Shown here piece by piece: positions 1 through 10,653 of a DNA stretch of 64,000 nucleotides (the first letter of the stretch is position 1; every line of letters begins with the position of its first letter). The stretch spans positions 248,001 to 312,000 of the forward strand of contig CAVPVV010000003.1 of assembly GCA_963709325.1 (NCBI GenBank), read 5' to 3'. A program made the position numbers and the translations under genes. Source of the DNA: VFZN01 sp963709325. GTDB taxonomy: Bacteria; Acidobacteriota; Vicinamibacteria; Vicinamibacterales; UBA2999. The notes under the pieces were generated by a model. It was not told the origin of the DNA, did not search any database, and worked only from the letters and a program-made list of their open reading frames with translations.

Positions 1-55
1 CGAAATCGACGTGATCGGCCGGTAACCAGCGGCTCGATCTACTCCGTGGAGGGTG

Positions 56-1696
56 CTATCTGCGATACACGACGCGGCCGTCGAAGATCGTGACTGCCGC
101 CTGGACATCGTCGGCGGCCCTGGGAGGTTCCGCGAAGATATCTCGAGTGAGCACGACGATGTCAGCCAGCTGGCCTGGAGCAAGCCGGCCCTTTCGATCT
201 TCGTCGAACGCAGCGTAGGCGGCACCGGCCGTGTACCCGTCGATCATCTCATCGAGCGAGAGCCGCTGCGACGCGACGGAGCCGTGGCCGATCCGGTTGA
301 GGCCGATCCAGATTCCGGTCAGCGGGTTGAGCGACGCTACCGGCCAATCGCTGCCGAATGCCAGCCGGCCCCCCCGCTCCCGGATGTCCTTCCACATCCA
401 GCCCCGCGCCTGGCGCTCCGGCCCGATGTTGCCCGCCCATTGACCGCGCGGATTCGGGCTGTTCATCAGGCGGGTATGAGGTGGCTGCATCGACGCAATC
501 ACTCCAAGCGCGCCAAACCGCGGCACGTCAGCCAGGTCGATGGTTTCGATGTGCTCGACGCGATGCCGGCGCCCTCGCGCCGGCGGCGGATTTGCCTTCG
601 CGGCCCGCTCGAACGCGTCGAGCGTCATCCGGACCCCGCCGTCGCCGATGGCGTGAACAAAGATCTGCCAGCCGCGCGCGTCGAACATGCGGACAATGCG
701 ATCGAGCTCGGGCGCCGGATAGTTGGGAACACCCCTCGTCGCGGGATTGTTGACATATGGCGCGAGCATCACCGCGGTGTTGGTCTCGATGACGCCGTCC
801 ACGAGCAGCTTTACGGCCCCGACCTTGAATCGATCGTCGTTCGCGATGCGGCGGCGGATCGCGTCGAACCGATCCGCGTCGGCCTCGGTGAATCCCGGCG
901 ACACCGACAGGGAGGAATAGACGCGCAGCGGCAGCTCGCCGGCCGCACGCGCCTCTTCATACACCGCAAACTCATCATCGTTGCCGCTCGCGTTCTGGAT
1001 GCTGGTGACACCGATCGCGTGGGCGCGCTCGATGCCGGCGGCGATCGCGCGGCGCTTCTCGGCCCGTGACGGCTCGGGCATCACCTTGCGGACCAGGCCT
1101 TGTGCCGATTCCTTCAAAAGCCCATCCGGCTCGCGCGTGTTCCCAATCCGGGTGATCGCGCCGTTCGGCGGGTCGGTCGTCGAGCTGTCGATGCCGGCGG
1201 CCTGGAGCGCCCTGCTGTTCACCCAGGAGCTGTGGCCGTCGAAGCAGACGAGCACGGCGGGCCGATCCGGCAGCGCACGATCGAGCTGTGCGCGCGTTGG
1301 CAGCCCGTCGGGAAATGCGCCGTAGTTCCAGCCGCGGCCGCGGATCCAGGGCACACCGGGATTCGCGGCGGCGAAGTCGCGGATCTTCTGCAGCACGTCT
1401 TCCAGCGTTCGAGCCCCGCTCAGATCCAGTTCCTGCAGGCTCTGCGCCCCGCTGACGAAGTGCACGTGGCTGTCGTTGAAGCCGGGCAGCACGGCCGCGC
1501 CCCCGGCGTCCACGACGCTCGTGGACGGTCCTTTCAGCGCCTCGATCGAGGTCCGGGTACCGACCGCGACGATCTGCGACCCGCGGACGGCCACGGCCTC
1601 CTGACGCGGGCTCCCGGCTCCGGTGAAGACGCGGCCGTTGACGACAACAAGGTCCGCGGGCGCCGGTTGTTGCCCGGCGACCCCGACCGCCATCAC
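56..1696 (-). CDS. Secreted amidohydrolase, YtcJ-like (amidohydrolase family 3)
   Basis: A 546-residue metal-dependent hydrolase of the amidohydrolase-3/YtcJ family; the substrate cannot be predicted. The metal site is visible as His-Val-His at residues 77-79 after the PGFND strand, with later HAIGDGG, HRVEHIE and GSDWPV motifs. The only usable start is GTG at 1696 (ATG at 1693 follows). The frame stays open upstream and there encodes a hydrophobic stretch (FAACVAAVMAVGVAG) that reads like the core of a signal peptide, so the original start probably lay inside the tandem array at 1711-1784. It lies downstream of, and on the same strand as, the TonB receptor gene, which suggests uptake followed by hydrolysis. 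The family call is firm; the N-terminus is not. Confidence 0.85.
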   Translation of the reverse strand: MMAVGVAGQQPAPADLVVVNGRVFTGAGSPRQEAVAVRGSQIVAVGTRTSIEALKGPSTSVVDAGGAAVLPGFNDSHVHFVSGAQSLQELDLSGARTLEDVLQKIRDFAAANPGVPWIRGRGWNYGAFPDGLPTRAQLDRALPDRPAVLVCFDGHSSWVNSRALQAAGIDSSTTDPPNGAITRIGNTREPDGLLKESAQGLVRKVMPEPSRAEKRRAIAAGIERAHAIGVTSIQNASGNDDEFAVYEEARAAGELPLRVYSSLSVSPGFTEADADRFDAIRRRIANDDRFKVGAVKLLVDGVIETNTAVMLAPYVNNPATRGVPNYPAPELDRIVRMFDARGWQIFVHAIGDGGVRMTLDAFERAAKANPPPARGRRHRVEHIETIDLADVPRFGALGVIASMQPPHTRLMNSPNPRGQWAGNIGPERQARGWMWKDIRERGGRLAFGSDWPVASLNPLTGIWIGLNRIGHGSVASQRLSLDEMIDGYTAGAAYAAFDEDRKGRLAPGQLADIVVLTRDIFAEPPRAADDVQAAVTIFDGRVVYRR

Positions 1697-1710
1697 TGCC
1701 GCGACGCACG

Positions 1711-1784
1711 CCGCGAACCTCGCGAACCCCGAGAACCTCGAGAACCCCGAGAACCCCGAGCGAACCTCGAGAACCCCGAGAACA
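1711..1784 (-). repeat. Nonamer tandem array abutting the TonB-receptor stop codon
   Basis: On the minus strand the bases right after the TonB receptor stop codon read as about eight copies of a 9-bp unit, GGTTCTCGG or GGTTCTCGA, with GGTTCGCGA variants and one 11-bp copy. The array runs up to the 5' end of the amidohydrolase and encodes Phe-Ser-Arg/Gly repeats in its frame. It belongs to the stop-codon-linked short repeats seen across this window. Confidence 0.85.
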
Positions 1785-4568
1785 TCAGAACTCGTAACGG
1801 ACGCCGAGCTGCACCGTGCGCGGCCGGACCACCGAGAGCGACTGCTGCCACGGCGTGGTCGCCGTCACCTGCGAGCTGTTGTTCCGGAGCGTCAGCACCG
1901 TGTCGGAGTTGAAGATGTTCAGGAAGTCGACCGAGAACCGCAGCCGCTGGGAGCTGGCGATCCGGATGTCCTTGTCGAGCCGGATCTGGAAGTCGTTCAC
2001 GGCCGGTAGCGCATACGTGCCCCGAGTATCCGCGAGGATGGTCACATCACCCTGTCCGGCGCCCATCCCACGGACGATGATCTGGCGGCCATAGGGCCGG
2101 CCGGACTCGAAGGAATAGCGCCCCCCGACCTGAATCCCCCACATTGCGGCGTAGGTGGCCGACAGCTTCACGGCGTGTGTCGCATTGGTCGCGGTCGGCC
2201 CGAAGGCGTTCAGCGTGTCGTTGGGATCGCGTCCGTAGCCGGCGGTCGGAGACAGGTTACTGAAATCCTGCTGGGTGCTGCCGGTGACCGAGCCCGATCC
2301 GAACGCCTTCGAGTCCTGCCAGGTGTAGGAAGTCTGGGCCTGGATGTTGTTCGAGAACCTCCGGTTCACCTCGATCACGACCGACTTGAAGGACTGGTCC
2401 AGATCGCCTCGGTTCACGACCGTGAAGAGCTGCGATCCGACGCCGCTCGTGAGGTTCTGCACCGTGATGATCTGGCTGTTCCCTTCGAAGGTGTCGACGA
2501 TGTCGCGCGGGACGTAGGTGCCGCGGTTGTCACGCAGCCGCACGAAATCGCCCTCGTTCTTGTAAACGAACGAGACGGCCACACCGGTCCGATCCGCGAC
2601 CTGCTGCTCGACGCCGACCGAGAACTGATCGGTGTACTGGTTGTTGAGTCCGCCGTCTACCCCGAAGTTCAGTTTTGGATCGGTCACGCTGACCGGGATG
2701 TCGTACTGCCCCGTTGCCGGATTGATCTCGCGCACGTAGGTGACGGCGCCGCCCGGGGACGTGCCGGAGAACATCAGCGAGGTCAGCTTCCCGTAGAAGC
2801 GGCCGTAGCCCGACTTGAGGACTGTCCGCCCGGACTTGGTGAGACGATAGGTCAAACCGATCCGCGGCGCCAAGGTATTGAAGGAAATCAGGTCCGGGAT
2901 GCCCGCGTACGAGACGACTGGCGGCGAGAAACTGGCGCCCTTGATGCCGTCTAGCGTGGCTTCGGAGGTCATCTCCGGCACATCGCCGCGCACGTTGTCG
3001 AAACGGAGGCCGACATTGACGGTCAGCGCGTCATTCACGGTCCAGGTGTCCTGCCCGTAAAGGCCGAGGGTCCTGATCCGTCCGCCGGTCGCCGACGGCT
3101 CGCTGTAGGTGGCGCGGTAGGCCGCGCTGCTGAGATCGGTGTAGCTGACGCCACCGATGCGGATGCCGACCGTCCGCTGCGTCCCATACGTCGTCTGGAT
3201 GCCGGTCTTGAGGTCGTGGGTGCCGCCCAGCCACGAACGGGTGTTGGCCAGCGATGCGTCGAGCGTGGTCCGGTTGTGGAACTGCTTGCTCGCGGTCTGG
3301 CCGTTGACCGACGAGATGCCGGTGGATTGATCGGTGCGGCCCGGGGTCTCGAAGTCGTCCGAGTAGGGCGTGAAGTTGTCGCGGATGTAGATGCCGCCGC
3401 CGCGAACTTCGAGCAAGGTGGCGCTCCCAAACGAATGGGTGTACTGGCTGTAGATCACCGGGTTGTGCCCGTGCTCGACGGTCTGGGTGACGAGCGGCGC
3501 GGTTCGCGACGCGGTTGCTGCGCAGCAGAAGTTGTTGTTGTTGAAGCCGATCGACAGGTTCCCATTCTCGGAAGGCCGCCACGTCGCCTTGACGAACGGC
3601 TTGAAGTTGCGGCCGCCCGCCTTCTCGCTGTTGGGATCGACGCCGACGCCGGTGGTCATCTGCCGCGTCGCGGTCAGCAAGCCGTAGAACCAGATCCGAT
3701 CGCGCTTGATTGGGCCGCCCAGCTCTCCGGTCCCCTGCTGGTTGTAATGGATGGTGTAGGGGAACTGCTCGTTCGGCGTGTTGTTGGCGACCCAGTCGCC
3801 TGGAATGAAATAGCCGCTGCCCATCCCGCGGAACTGGTTGCTTCCCGACTTGGTGACGATGTTCACGACACCGCCCTGGAAGCTGTGGAACTCGGCGGAG
3901 GCGCCAATCGCCTTGACCTGCACTTCCTGCATGATGTCGGGGCTCGGGAAGTCCCACACTCCGCCGTTGGACACCGCCGAGATGTCCACGCCGTCGTACT
4001 GGAACTGGTTCTGGTCGCTGCTCGACCCGAAGATGATGAACCGCGAGTCGTTCGGCACCTGGTTGATGCGCACCGACGGCGCGAAGGTGACAACGTCGAA
4101 ATACGATTGCCGCGCGGTCGGAACGTTCTGGAGCAGTTCCTGGTTGAAGTTCGTGGAAAAGCCGGCGTTGGCCGCGTCAACCACCGGTGACGAGCCGGTC
4201 ACGGTGACCGACTCCTGGAGGTTGCCGACCTCGAGCGTCGCGTCCACCTGGATGGTGCGTCCCACTTCCACGCGGATGTCCTCGCGCCGGACCGACGTGA
4301 ACCCCTGCAGCGTGAACACCATCGTGTAAGTGCCGATCGGCAGATTCGCGAAGGAGTAGAGGCCCTGCGCGTCGGTCACCGCGACCGCGGCGCCGCCAAT
4401 CCGCGCCGGGCTCGACGCTTCGACCGTGACTCCGGCCATCACCAGACCGCTGTTGTCACGGACGAATCCCCGGAGCCCTCCTGTCGATGTCTGGGCCGCA
4501 CCCGCGAGCGCGGTCCCCAGCACTAGCACAACCACCAGCAGTCCCCGACCCGTTGCTCGACCAATCAT
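1785..4568 (-). CDS. TonB-dependent receptor, Oar-like, with carboxypeptidase-regulatory domain
   Basis: A 927-residue outer-membrane receptor. Residues 1-25 form a signal peptide ending at AGAAQ. Residues about 30-115 are a carboxypeptidase-regulatory-like domain (GLRGFVRDNSG, then ANLPIGTYTMVFTLQGF). A plug starts near SVTVTGSSPVVD and a large beta-barrel ends in aromatic-rich VQLGVRYEF, as expected for BAM recognition. The GGVVNIVTKSGSNQFRG stretch is typical of the Oar-like family that is expanded in Acidobacteriota. The ligand is unknown; partners would be TonB-ExbBD, not in this window. ATG at 4568 is preceded by GGGAGG at good spacing. It follows the PQQ dehydrogenase on the same strand after an array-filled gap. 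Confidence 0.92.
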   Translation of the reverse strand: MIGRATGRGLLVVVLVLGTALAGAAQTSTGGLRGFVRDNSGLVMAGVTVEASSPARIGGAAVAVTDAQGLYSFANLPIGTYTMVFTLQGFTSVRREDIRVEVGRTIQVDATLEVGNLQESVTVTGSSPVVDAANAGFSTNFNQELLQNVPTARQSYFDVVTFAPSVRINQVPNDSRFIIFGSSSDQNQFQYDGVDISAVSNGGVWDFPSPDIMQEVQVKAIGASAEFHSFQGGVVNIVTKSGSNQFRGMGSGYFIPGDWVANNTPNEQFPYTIHYNQQGTGELGGPIKRDRIWFYGLLTATRQMTTGVGVDPNSEKAGGRNFKPFVKATWRPSENGNLSIGFNNNNFCCAATASRTAPLVTQTVEHGHNPVIYSQYTHSFGSATLLEVRGGGIYIRDNFTPYSDDFETPGRTDQSTGISSVNGQTASKQFHNRTTLDASLANTRSWLGGTHDLKTGIQTTYGTQRTVGIRIGGVSYTDLSSAAYRATYSEPSATGGRIRTLGLYGQDTWTVNDALTVNVGLRFDNVRGDVPEMTSEATLDGIKGASFSPPVVSYAGIPDLISFNTLAPRIGLTYRLTKSGRTVLKSGYGRFYGKLTSLMFSGTSPGGAVTYVREINPATGQYDIPVSVTDPKLNFGVDGGLNNQYTDQFSVGVEQQVADRTGVAVSFVYKNEGDFVRLRDNRGTYVPRDIVDTFEGNSQIITVQNLTSGVGSQLFTVVNRGDLDQSFKSVVIEVNRRFSNNIQAQTSYTWQDSKAFGSGSVTGSTQQDFSNLSPTAGYGRDPNDTLNAFGPTATNATHAVKLSATYAAMWGIQVGGRYSFESGRPYGRQIIVRGMGAGQGDVTILADTRGTYALPAVNDFQIRLDKDIRIASSQRLRFSVDFLNIFNSDTVLTLRNNSSQVTATTPWQQSLSVVRPRTVQLGVRYEF

Positions 4569-4585
4569 TGTCGCCTCCCGAGCCC

Positions 4586-4650
4586 GTGCATTTGAACCGT
4601 CGCGCTTTGAACCTTAGTGCTTGAACCCGCGTGCTTTGAACCCGCGTGCG
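4586..4650 (-). repeat. 15-bp tandem array (GCGGGTTCAAAGCAC family)
   Basis: The whole gap between the PQQ dehydrogenase stop codon and the ribosome site of the TonB receptor gene is filled by four to five copies of a 14-16-bp unit. On the minus strand the consensus is GCGGGTTCAAAGCAC, with diverged copies such as ACGGTTCAAATGCAC. The array begins at the base after the stop codon. A related array lies after the sigma-54 regulator gene at 52.75 kb. Confidence 0.8.
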
Positions 4651-6646
4651 TCAGGGCAGCGCGAAGGCCACCCACTCGGGGGCATGCGTGCTGCTGCCAA
4701 CCGTCACGAGGACGTATTGCTTGCCGCCGTGCATGTAGGTGATCGGCGCGCCGGTCGTGCCTGCGGGCAGCTCCGTCTCCCAGAGCACCATGCCGGTCTT
4801 CTTGTCGTAGGCGCGGAACTTGTTGCCCCACATGCCGTCGCGGTTCGTGCCCGGGATCGAGTCGCTTCCCTCGCCGATGAAGAGCAGCGACTTCGTGAGC
4901 AGCGGCGCCGCGCGACCCGGGACGCCGAGCGGCGGCAGGTTCAGGTCCTTGACGAGCGGGTGGTGGCGCGGGCCATCCCCGTTCGGCACCATCCACAGCT
5001 GCTCGCCGCGGTTCATGTCGATGGCGGTGATGCGCCCGTACGGCCCCTTGAAGATCGGGAATCCGTCGATCGACAGATCCGGGCCCGGCCATGGTGGCTG
5101 CTGTTGCTGCGGCCGCCCCTGGTTGGGCGGTGTGCCGCGCGCCTGCGTCGCATAAAGCAGCGTCCCTTCGGGATCCTCGACCTTGTAGGCGCGGGAGATG
5201 CCCGGGAGGGTATGTGAGACGGCGTAATAGACGCCGGTCTCCGGATCGAACGCGCCGGTGTGCCAGTTGCCGGCGCCCCATCCGCCCGGCATGATCAACG
5301 CGCCGCGCTTGCCGCCCGCTTCGGTGCTCGGCACCTGCGGCGGCGTGAACATCGGTCCGAGCACGAAGTCCTTCACTTTCTCCTTCGCTCGGGCCCGTAG
5401 TTCGGGCGTGTAGTCGATCAGATCGTCCTCGGTGAAGCCCTGCCGATCGAACGCCGGCGGCCTGGTCGGGAACGGCTGCGTCTTCGCTGTCGCTTCGCGC
5501 GGCACCGTGGACTGCGGCACCGGCCGCTCCTCGATCGGCCACACCGGCTTGCCGGTTTCGCGGTCGAACACGTAGAGGAACGCGGTCTTGCTCGGCTGCA
5601 TCACGGCCTTAATCCGTCGCCCATCAACCGTGATCTCGCCGAGCGTTGCCGGGCCAACCGTGTCGTAGTCCCACAGATCGTGGTGCACCATCTGGAAGTG
5701 CCAGGCCCGCTTGCCGGTCTTGGCGTGGATGGCGACGAGCGAGTCCGAGAAGAGGTTGTTGCCGGGACGGTGGCCGCCGTAGACGATGCCGGTCGGTGCG
5801 GACAGCGGAACGTAGACGAGATCGAGCTCTTCGTCGGCGGTCAGGCAACACCACGACGCGAGGTCGCCCGAGTAGGTGTATGAATCCTCACCCCACGTCT
5901 CGACGCCGTACTCGCCGGCGTGGGGCACGACGTTGAAGATCCACAGGAGCTTCCCGGTGCGGACGTCGAAAGCGCGGATGTTCTCCGGCGTGGCCTCCTT
6001 CTTGACGCCGCCGTCACCCGCGCCGGCGGTGGCGCCCGCCACCACGATCACGTCGTTGACGATGATCGGACCCGCCGTCCAGCTGAAGAGGCCGGCGAGC
6101 TCGGCGTCCCAGTGCAGCATGACTCTGCCCTGATCGCCGAAGGCCTTGTCGTACTCACCGGTCTTCAGATCCAGCGAGTACAGGTACTCGCCGCGGACGA
6201 GCAGCAGCCGTTCAGCATCGTCCTTGTGCCAGTACTCGGCGCCGCGCGGGCTGGGCCGTGAGATCTCTTCGATGGTGTCGCCGAACGGCTTCTGCTCCCA
6301 CTTCGTCTGGCCGGTGGCCGGATCGAGCGCGCGGAGGAGGCCCACCGCGTTCGGCGCGTAGAGGACGCCGTGGATCATCAGCGCCGTCGAGCGGAAGTTC
6401 CCGGAGATTCTCAGCTCCGGGTAGCGCTCCTTGAGACTCTGGATCGGCGCCGGGCTGTCGCCATGCCACCTGCAGCTGGCTGACGTTGGCCGGAGTGATC
6501 TGATCGAGCGGGAGATAACGTGTGAAGGCCTTATCACTGCCCCAATAGCGCCACTCGGGCAGGGGTCCGGATTCCGCGTGCATGGCCAATCCGGCCATGA
6601 GTCCGCCGAGCAGAACGATTCCGCCACTGAGCCACAGCCGCCGCAT
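4651..6646 (-). CDS. PQQ-dependent dehydrogenase (quinoprotein), one apparent frameshift
   Basis: An exported quinoprotein dehydrogenase of the glucose/alcohol type, about 660 residues, using PQQ to oxidise sugars or alcohols in the periplasm. The true N-terminus is MRRLWLSGG at 6646, a signal peptide followed by WRYWGSDKAFTRY and ANVSQLQVAWR. Near 6455 the frame changes, and the protein continues as ERYPELRISGNFR and then the propeller to VAFALP. Start-to-stop distance is 3n+1, so one extra base is enough to explain the break. Propeller and Trp-docking motifs (ALDPATG, GNWHTGAFDPETG) are clear. An upstream in-frame extension to 6780 has no signal peptide and is not coding. No cytochrome domain is fused. 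Sequence error is more likely than a true pseudogene. Confidence 0.85.
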
Positions 6647-6865
6647 GCCGCCCCCTTCCGGAGCTGTCGCGCCGGAACCGCGCGCACTGAGACGCGCGGC
6701 TCGGTCGCGAGGACGTTTCGAGGCGCATCTTCGAGAGAGGGCGCCGCGTTGTCAAGCAGTATAGAGGCGATCCCTGCCAAAGGCCGTGCAGTATGCGCGC
6801 GACCTATGTGCGTATAACGCCGAATACCAACCCGCTAATGAGCCGCGCACGGGCGCCGCGGCGGC

Positions 6866-8038
6866 TTATCGCTTCAGTCGAGGGACGAACTTCGTGACGC
6901 CCTGAATCGGCCCGACCTCGCCGGCGTAGACGTCGCCCTGCGCGTCTACCGTGACGCCCTCACCCATCGAACCGTAGCCGCCCATCCCGGACGCCTGCTT
7001 CGAGACGTGTTCGGGGACGAAGAACCACACCTCGCCGCTCCTGGCACTCCCGACCCGCAGCCCCTTGCGCCAGCCGGGGTTGTAATTGTCGTCCGATTCC
7101 GAGTCGATGGCGTAAAGCGTGTCGTCCGTGCTGATCGCGAGCCCGCTGATGCGGCTGAACTGGTACCAGGTGTCGAGCAGCTTTCCGTCCTGGTCGAAGA
7201 TCTGGATGCGCCGGTTGCCGCGATCGGCGACGAACAGGCGGCCCTTCGAATCGAAGGCCAGCGCGTGTGGCCCGCGGAACTGCGACGGTCCATACCCGTA
7301 AGACCCGAACGTCTTGATGAATTTCCCGTCTTTCGAGAACTTCGAGATTCGGCCGATACCGTCCGGCGGGTTCTGATCCAGGTACTGGGCGTTGTGCGCC
7401 TCGCCGACGAAGATGCTACCGTCGGGCGCAATGACGACGTCGTTGGGCTCGGTGAATGCCTCAGGCGGGTTGCCGGCCTTGCCCGGCGAGCCGAGCTGCA
7501 GCAAGACCCTTCCGTCAGGGCTGAACTTGGTAACGGTGTGTCCCTTACCGGCCGAATCGGGAAACTGCTTGAGCTCGGCATCGGTCGCCGAGCGCGCGTC
7601 CACGACCCAGACGTTGCCGTCCTTGTCCACGTCCATTCCGTGCGGCCAGAGAATCTGCCCGGCGCCAAAGCTCTTGATCGCCTTCCCGCTCGGGTCGAAC
7701 TTCACGATCGGGTCCACCTTCGAGCCGGCGCACGAATTGGCGCCGCACCGATCGCCCGCCCAGATCGACTTGCCGTCCACGTCCACCTGGATGGCGCTCA
7801 CCGAACCCCATTTGCGCCCGTTCGGCAGCGTGCCCCAGTTGCGGACAGTCTCGTAGGGATTGGGCAGGTTGTTGATCGGAGTTACCTTCGCCTGCTCGGG
7901 CGGCGCCGACGAACCGCGCGGCGGCGCTTGTGAAGACGGCTGCTGGTCGGCAACCGCCAGCGAACCGGCGGCGGCAAGCGCGGTGAGTGCGATCGGAAGA
8001 GACCGGCGAAGGGGCAGCAGCGGGGCGTGAGCTCTCAC
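6866..8038 (-). CDS. Secreted NHL-repeat beta-propeller protein
   Basis: About 390 residues: a signal peptide (LRRSLPIALTALAAAG) followed by NHL-type propeller blades, for example WPHGMDVDKDGNVWVVD, PNDVVIAPDGSIFVG, PHALAFDSKGRLFVADRGN and QIFDQDGK. It resembles the peptidyl-hydroxyglycine-lyase-like NHL proteins common in Acidobacteriota; enzyme activity is not shown, and a sensing or scaffold role is equally possible. An ATG lies at 8047, but it overlaps the hexamer TACAAT. GTG at 8038 is exactly 7 nt downstream of that hexamer, the spacing seen at six other genes here, and still leaves a full signal peptide, so I chose 8038. It is divergent from the APC transporter gene. Confidence 0.82.
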   Translation of the reverse strand: MRAHAPLLPLRRSLPIALTALAAAGSLAVADQQPSSQAPPRGSSAPPEQAKVTPINNLPNPYETVRNWGTLPNGRKWGSVSAIQVDVDGKSIWAGDRCGANSCAGSKVDPIVKFDPSGKAIKSFGAGQILWPHGMDVDKDGNVWVVDARSATDAELKQFPDSAGKGHTVTKFSPDGRVLLQLGSPGKAGNPPEAFTEPNDVVIAPDGSIFVGEAHNAQYLDQNPPDGIGRISKFSKDGKFIKTFGSYGYGPSQFRGPHALAFDSKGRLFVADRGNRRIQIFDQDGKLLDTWYQFSRISGLAISTDDTLYAIDSESDDNYNPGWRKGLRVGSARSGEVWFFVPEHVSKQASGMGGYGSMGEGVTVDAQGDVYAGEVGPIQGVTKFVPRLKR

Positions 8039-8045
8039 GCGCGGC

Positions 8046-8051
8046 ATTGTA
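8046..8051 (-). promoter_or_regulatory. -10 element for leaderless NHL gene
   Basis: TACAAT on the minus strand ends 7 nt before GTG at 8038. That spacing puts the likely transcription start on the first base of the start codon. Confidence 0.5.
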
Positions 8052-8074
8052 TTCCGATCCAAGATGGCGCCGAC

Positions 8075-9478
8075 GTGACCGCTGCCACCGGCGAAACGCC
8101 GCACCTGCGCCGAGTTCTCTCGCTCCCCGGGTTGGTGCTGTTCGGCCTCGCCTACCTCGTGCCGCTGACGGTGTTCACCACCTACGGGCTGGTCACGATT
8201 CAAACCGGCGGCCGACTGCCAGCGGCCTACCTGGTAACGCTGGTGGCCATGACCTTCACCGCTCTGTCGTACGGGGCAATGGCGCGCGCTTATCCGCTGG
8301 CTGGTTCCACGTTCACGTACGCGTCGGCGGTATTCGGCCCGTCGGTGGGTTTCCTGGCGGGTTGGGCGTTACTTCTCGATTACCTCTTCCTGCCGATGAT
8401 CAATTACCTGGTCATTGGCCTCTACCTGCACGCGCAGTTTCCCGCCATTCCGCCGCCGCTGGCCATCCTGGTCTCGATTGCCGCCGTAACCGTGCTCAAC
8501 GTCATCGGCATCGAATCCATCGCTCGCGCCAACGTCATCATCGTGGCCGCGCAGGCATTGTTCGTCGTCGCCTTCGTCGCGACGGGTTTGTGGTTCGTGC
8601 GTGGGGCTGCCGTCTCGCTCGCCGAGCCGTTCGCCGGAAACCACTCGTACGCCGCGGCCGGCGTCGATCCCTCGGCAGGCCTTGCTCCTCTTCTGGCCGG
8701 CGCGGCCGTGCTCTGCCTCTCGTTCCTGGGATTCGACGCGGTGTCCACCCTTGCGGAAGAGACACCGGACCCGCGGCGCGATATCCCGCGGGCGATCCTC
8801 TGGGTGACGCTGCTGGGCGGGGGACTCTTCACGCTGCTCTCCTACGTCGGGCATCTCGTGCTGCGCGAGCCGCGATGCCTGCCTGCGCTCGATGCCGGCT
8901 GCACCTTTGGCGACACCGCGGCTGTCGACGTAATCACGCGCGCCGGCGGACCCGGGCTGTCTCTGTTCTTCACGCTGGCCTATGTGGCCGGCGCGTTCGG
9001 CTCGGCGCTTACGTCGCAGGCGTCGGTCTCCCGCATTCTTTACACGATGGGCCGGGACGGCGTGCTGCCGCGGCGTTTCTTCGGCAGGCTCTCGGCGCGT
9101 TACGGCACGCCGGTTTCAGCCATCGCGCTCGTCTCGGTGGTGTCGCTGCTGGCGCTCAAAGTGTCGCTGGCGCTGCTGGCATCGATGATCAGTTTCGGCG
9201 CGCTCGTGGCGTTCTCGGTGGTGAACCTCGCCGTCATCGGGCACTACCTTCTTGAGCGGGAGTCTAAGGTTGGAGGCCAGGAGTCGAACCTCCCGCGCAG
9301 GCGCCCGCAGCGGTTCCAGTACGGGATCCTCCCGGGGATCGGCTGTGTTCTCACCGCGTGGTTGTGGACGTCACTGTCGCGCGAGAGCCTGACGATTGGG
9401 CTCGAGTGGCTCGCGGCCGGGGCGATCTACCTCGGGCTGCGGAGGTGGCGAGGCTCCGTGCAGGAGCACAGACTCTGA
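8075..9478 (+). CDS. APC-family amino acid/polyamine permease
   Basis: An inner-membrane permease of about 467 residues with roughly twelve hydrophobic segments. The family N-terminus is clear: LRRVLSLPGLVLFGLAYLVP, then GAMARAYPLAGSTFTY, where small residues and a conserved Pro follow the unwound first helix. FLGFDAVSTLAEETPDPRRD and ASVSRILYTMGRDGVLP are also APC hallmarks. It likely imports amino acids or amines; the specificity is open. GTG at 8027 is possible but would overlap the divergent NHL gene, so GTG at 8075 is preferred, with moderate confidence. A deacetylase of the acetylpolyamine type follows on the same strand, which makes an amine substrate plausible. Confidence 0.85.
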   Translation: MTAATGETPHLRRVLSLPGLVLFGLAYLVPLTVFTTYGLVTIQTGGRLPAAYLVTLVAMTFTALSYGAMARAYPLAGSTFTYASAVFGPSVGFLAGWALLLDYLFLPMINYLVIGLYLHAQFPAIPPPLAILVSIAAVTVLNVIGIESIARANVIIVAAQALFVVAFVATGLWFVRGAAVSLAEPFAGNHSYAAAGVDPSAGLAPLLAGAAVLCLSFLGFDAVSTLAEETPDPRRDIPRAILWVTLLGGGLFTLLSYVGHLVLREPRCLPALDAGCTFGDTAAVDVITRAGGPGLSLFFTLAYVAGAFGSALTSQASVSRILYTMGRDGVLPRRFFGRLSARYGTPVSAIALVSVVSLLALKVSLALLASMISFGALVAFSVVNLAVIGHYLLERESKVGGQESNLPRRRPQRFQYGILPGIGCVLTAWLWTSLSRESLTIGLEWLAAGAIYLGLRRWRGSVQEHRL

Positions 9479-9520
9479 GACCCGCGGACGCAGAATCGTT
9501 TTACACTTCCCCACCCCTCT

Positions 9521-9552
9521 TGTCCTCCGTGTTTTTCGTGTCCTTCGTGTTT
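9521..9552 (+). repeat. Nonamer repeat (ACACGAAGG family on the minus strand)
   Basis: The minus strand reads as 9-bp units ACACGAAGG, ACACGAAAA, ACACGGAGG and a partial fourth. It lies 42 nt after the permease stop codon and before the deacetylase gene, so it does not abut a stop as most arrays here do. Confidence 0.65.
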
Positions 9553-9575
9553 ACCGTCGTCGCCAGGGGATCCAC

Positions 9576-10609
<1,034 letters not shown>

Positions 10610-10653
10610 CAACATTTTCGCCCGTGCGCTCGTCCAATACGTGGGCGAGCCCG

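Noticed and set aside
6647..6780. N-terminal extension of the PQQ dehydrogenase in its downstream frame
   Set aside because: The real signal peptide is in the other frame starting at 6646; the extension is Cys- and Arg-rich with no export signal.
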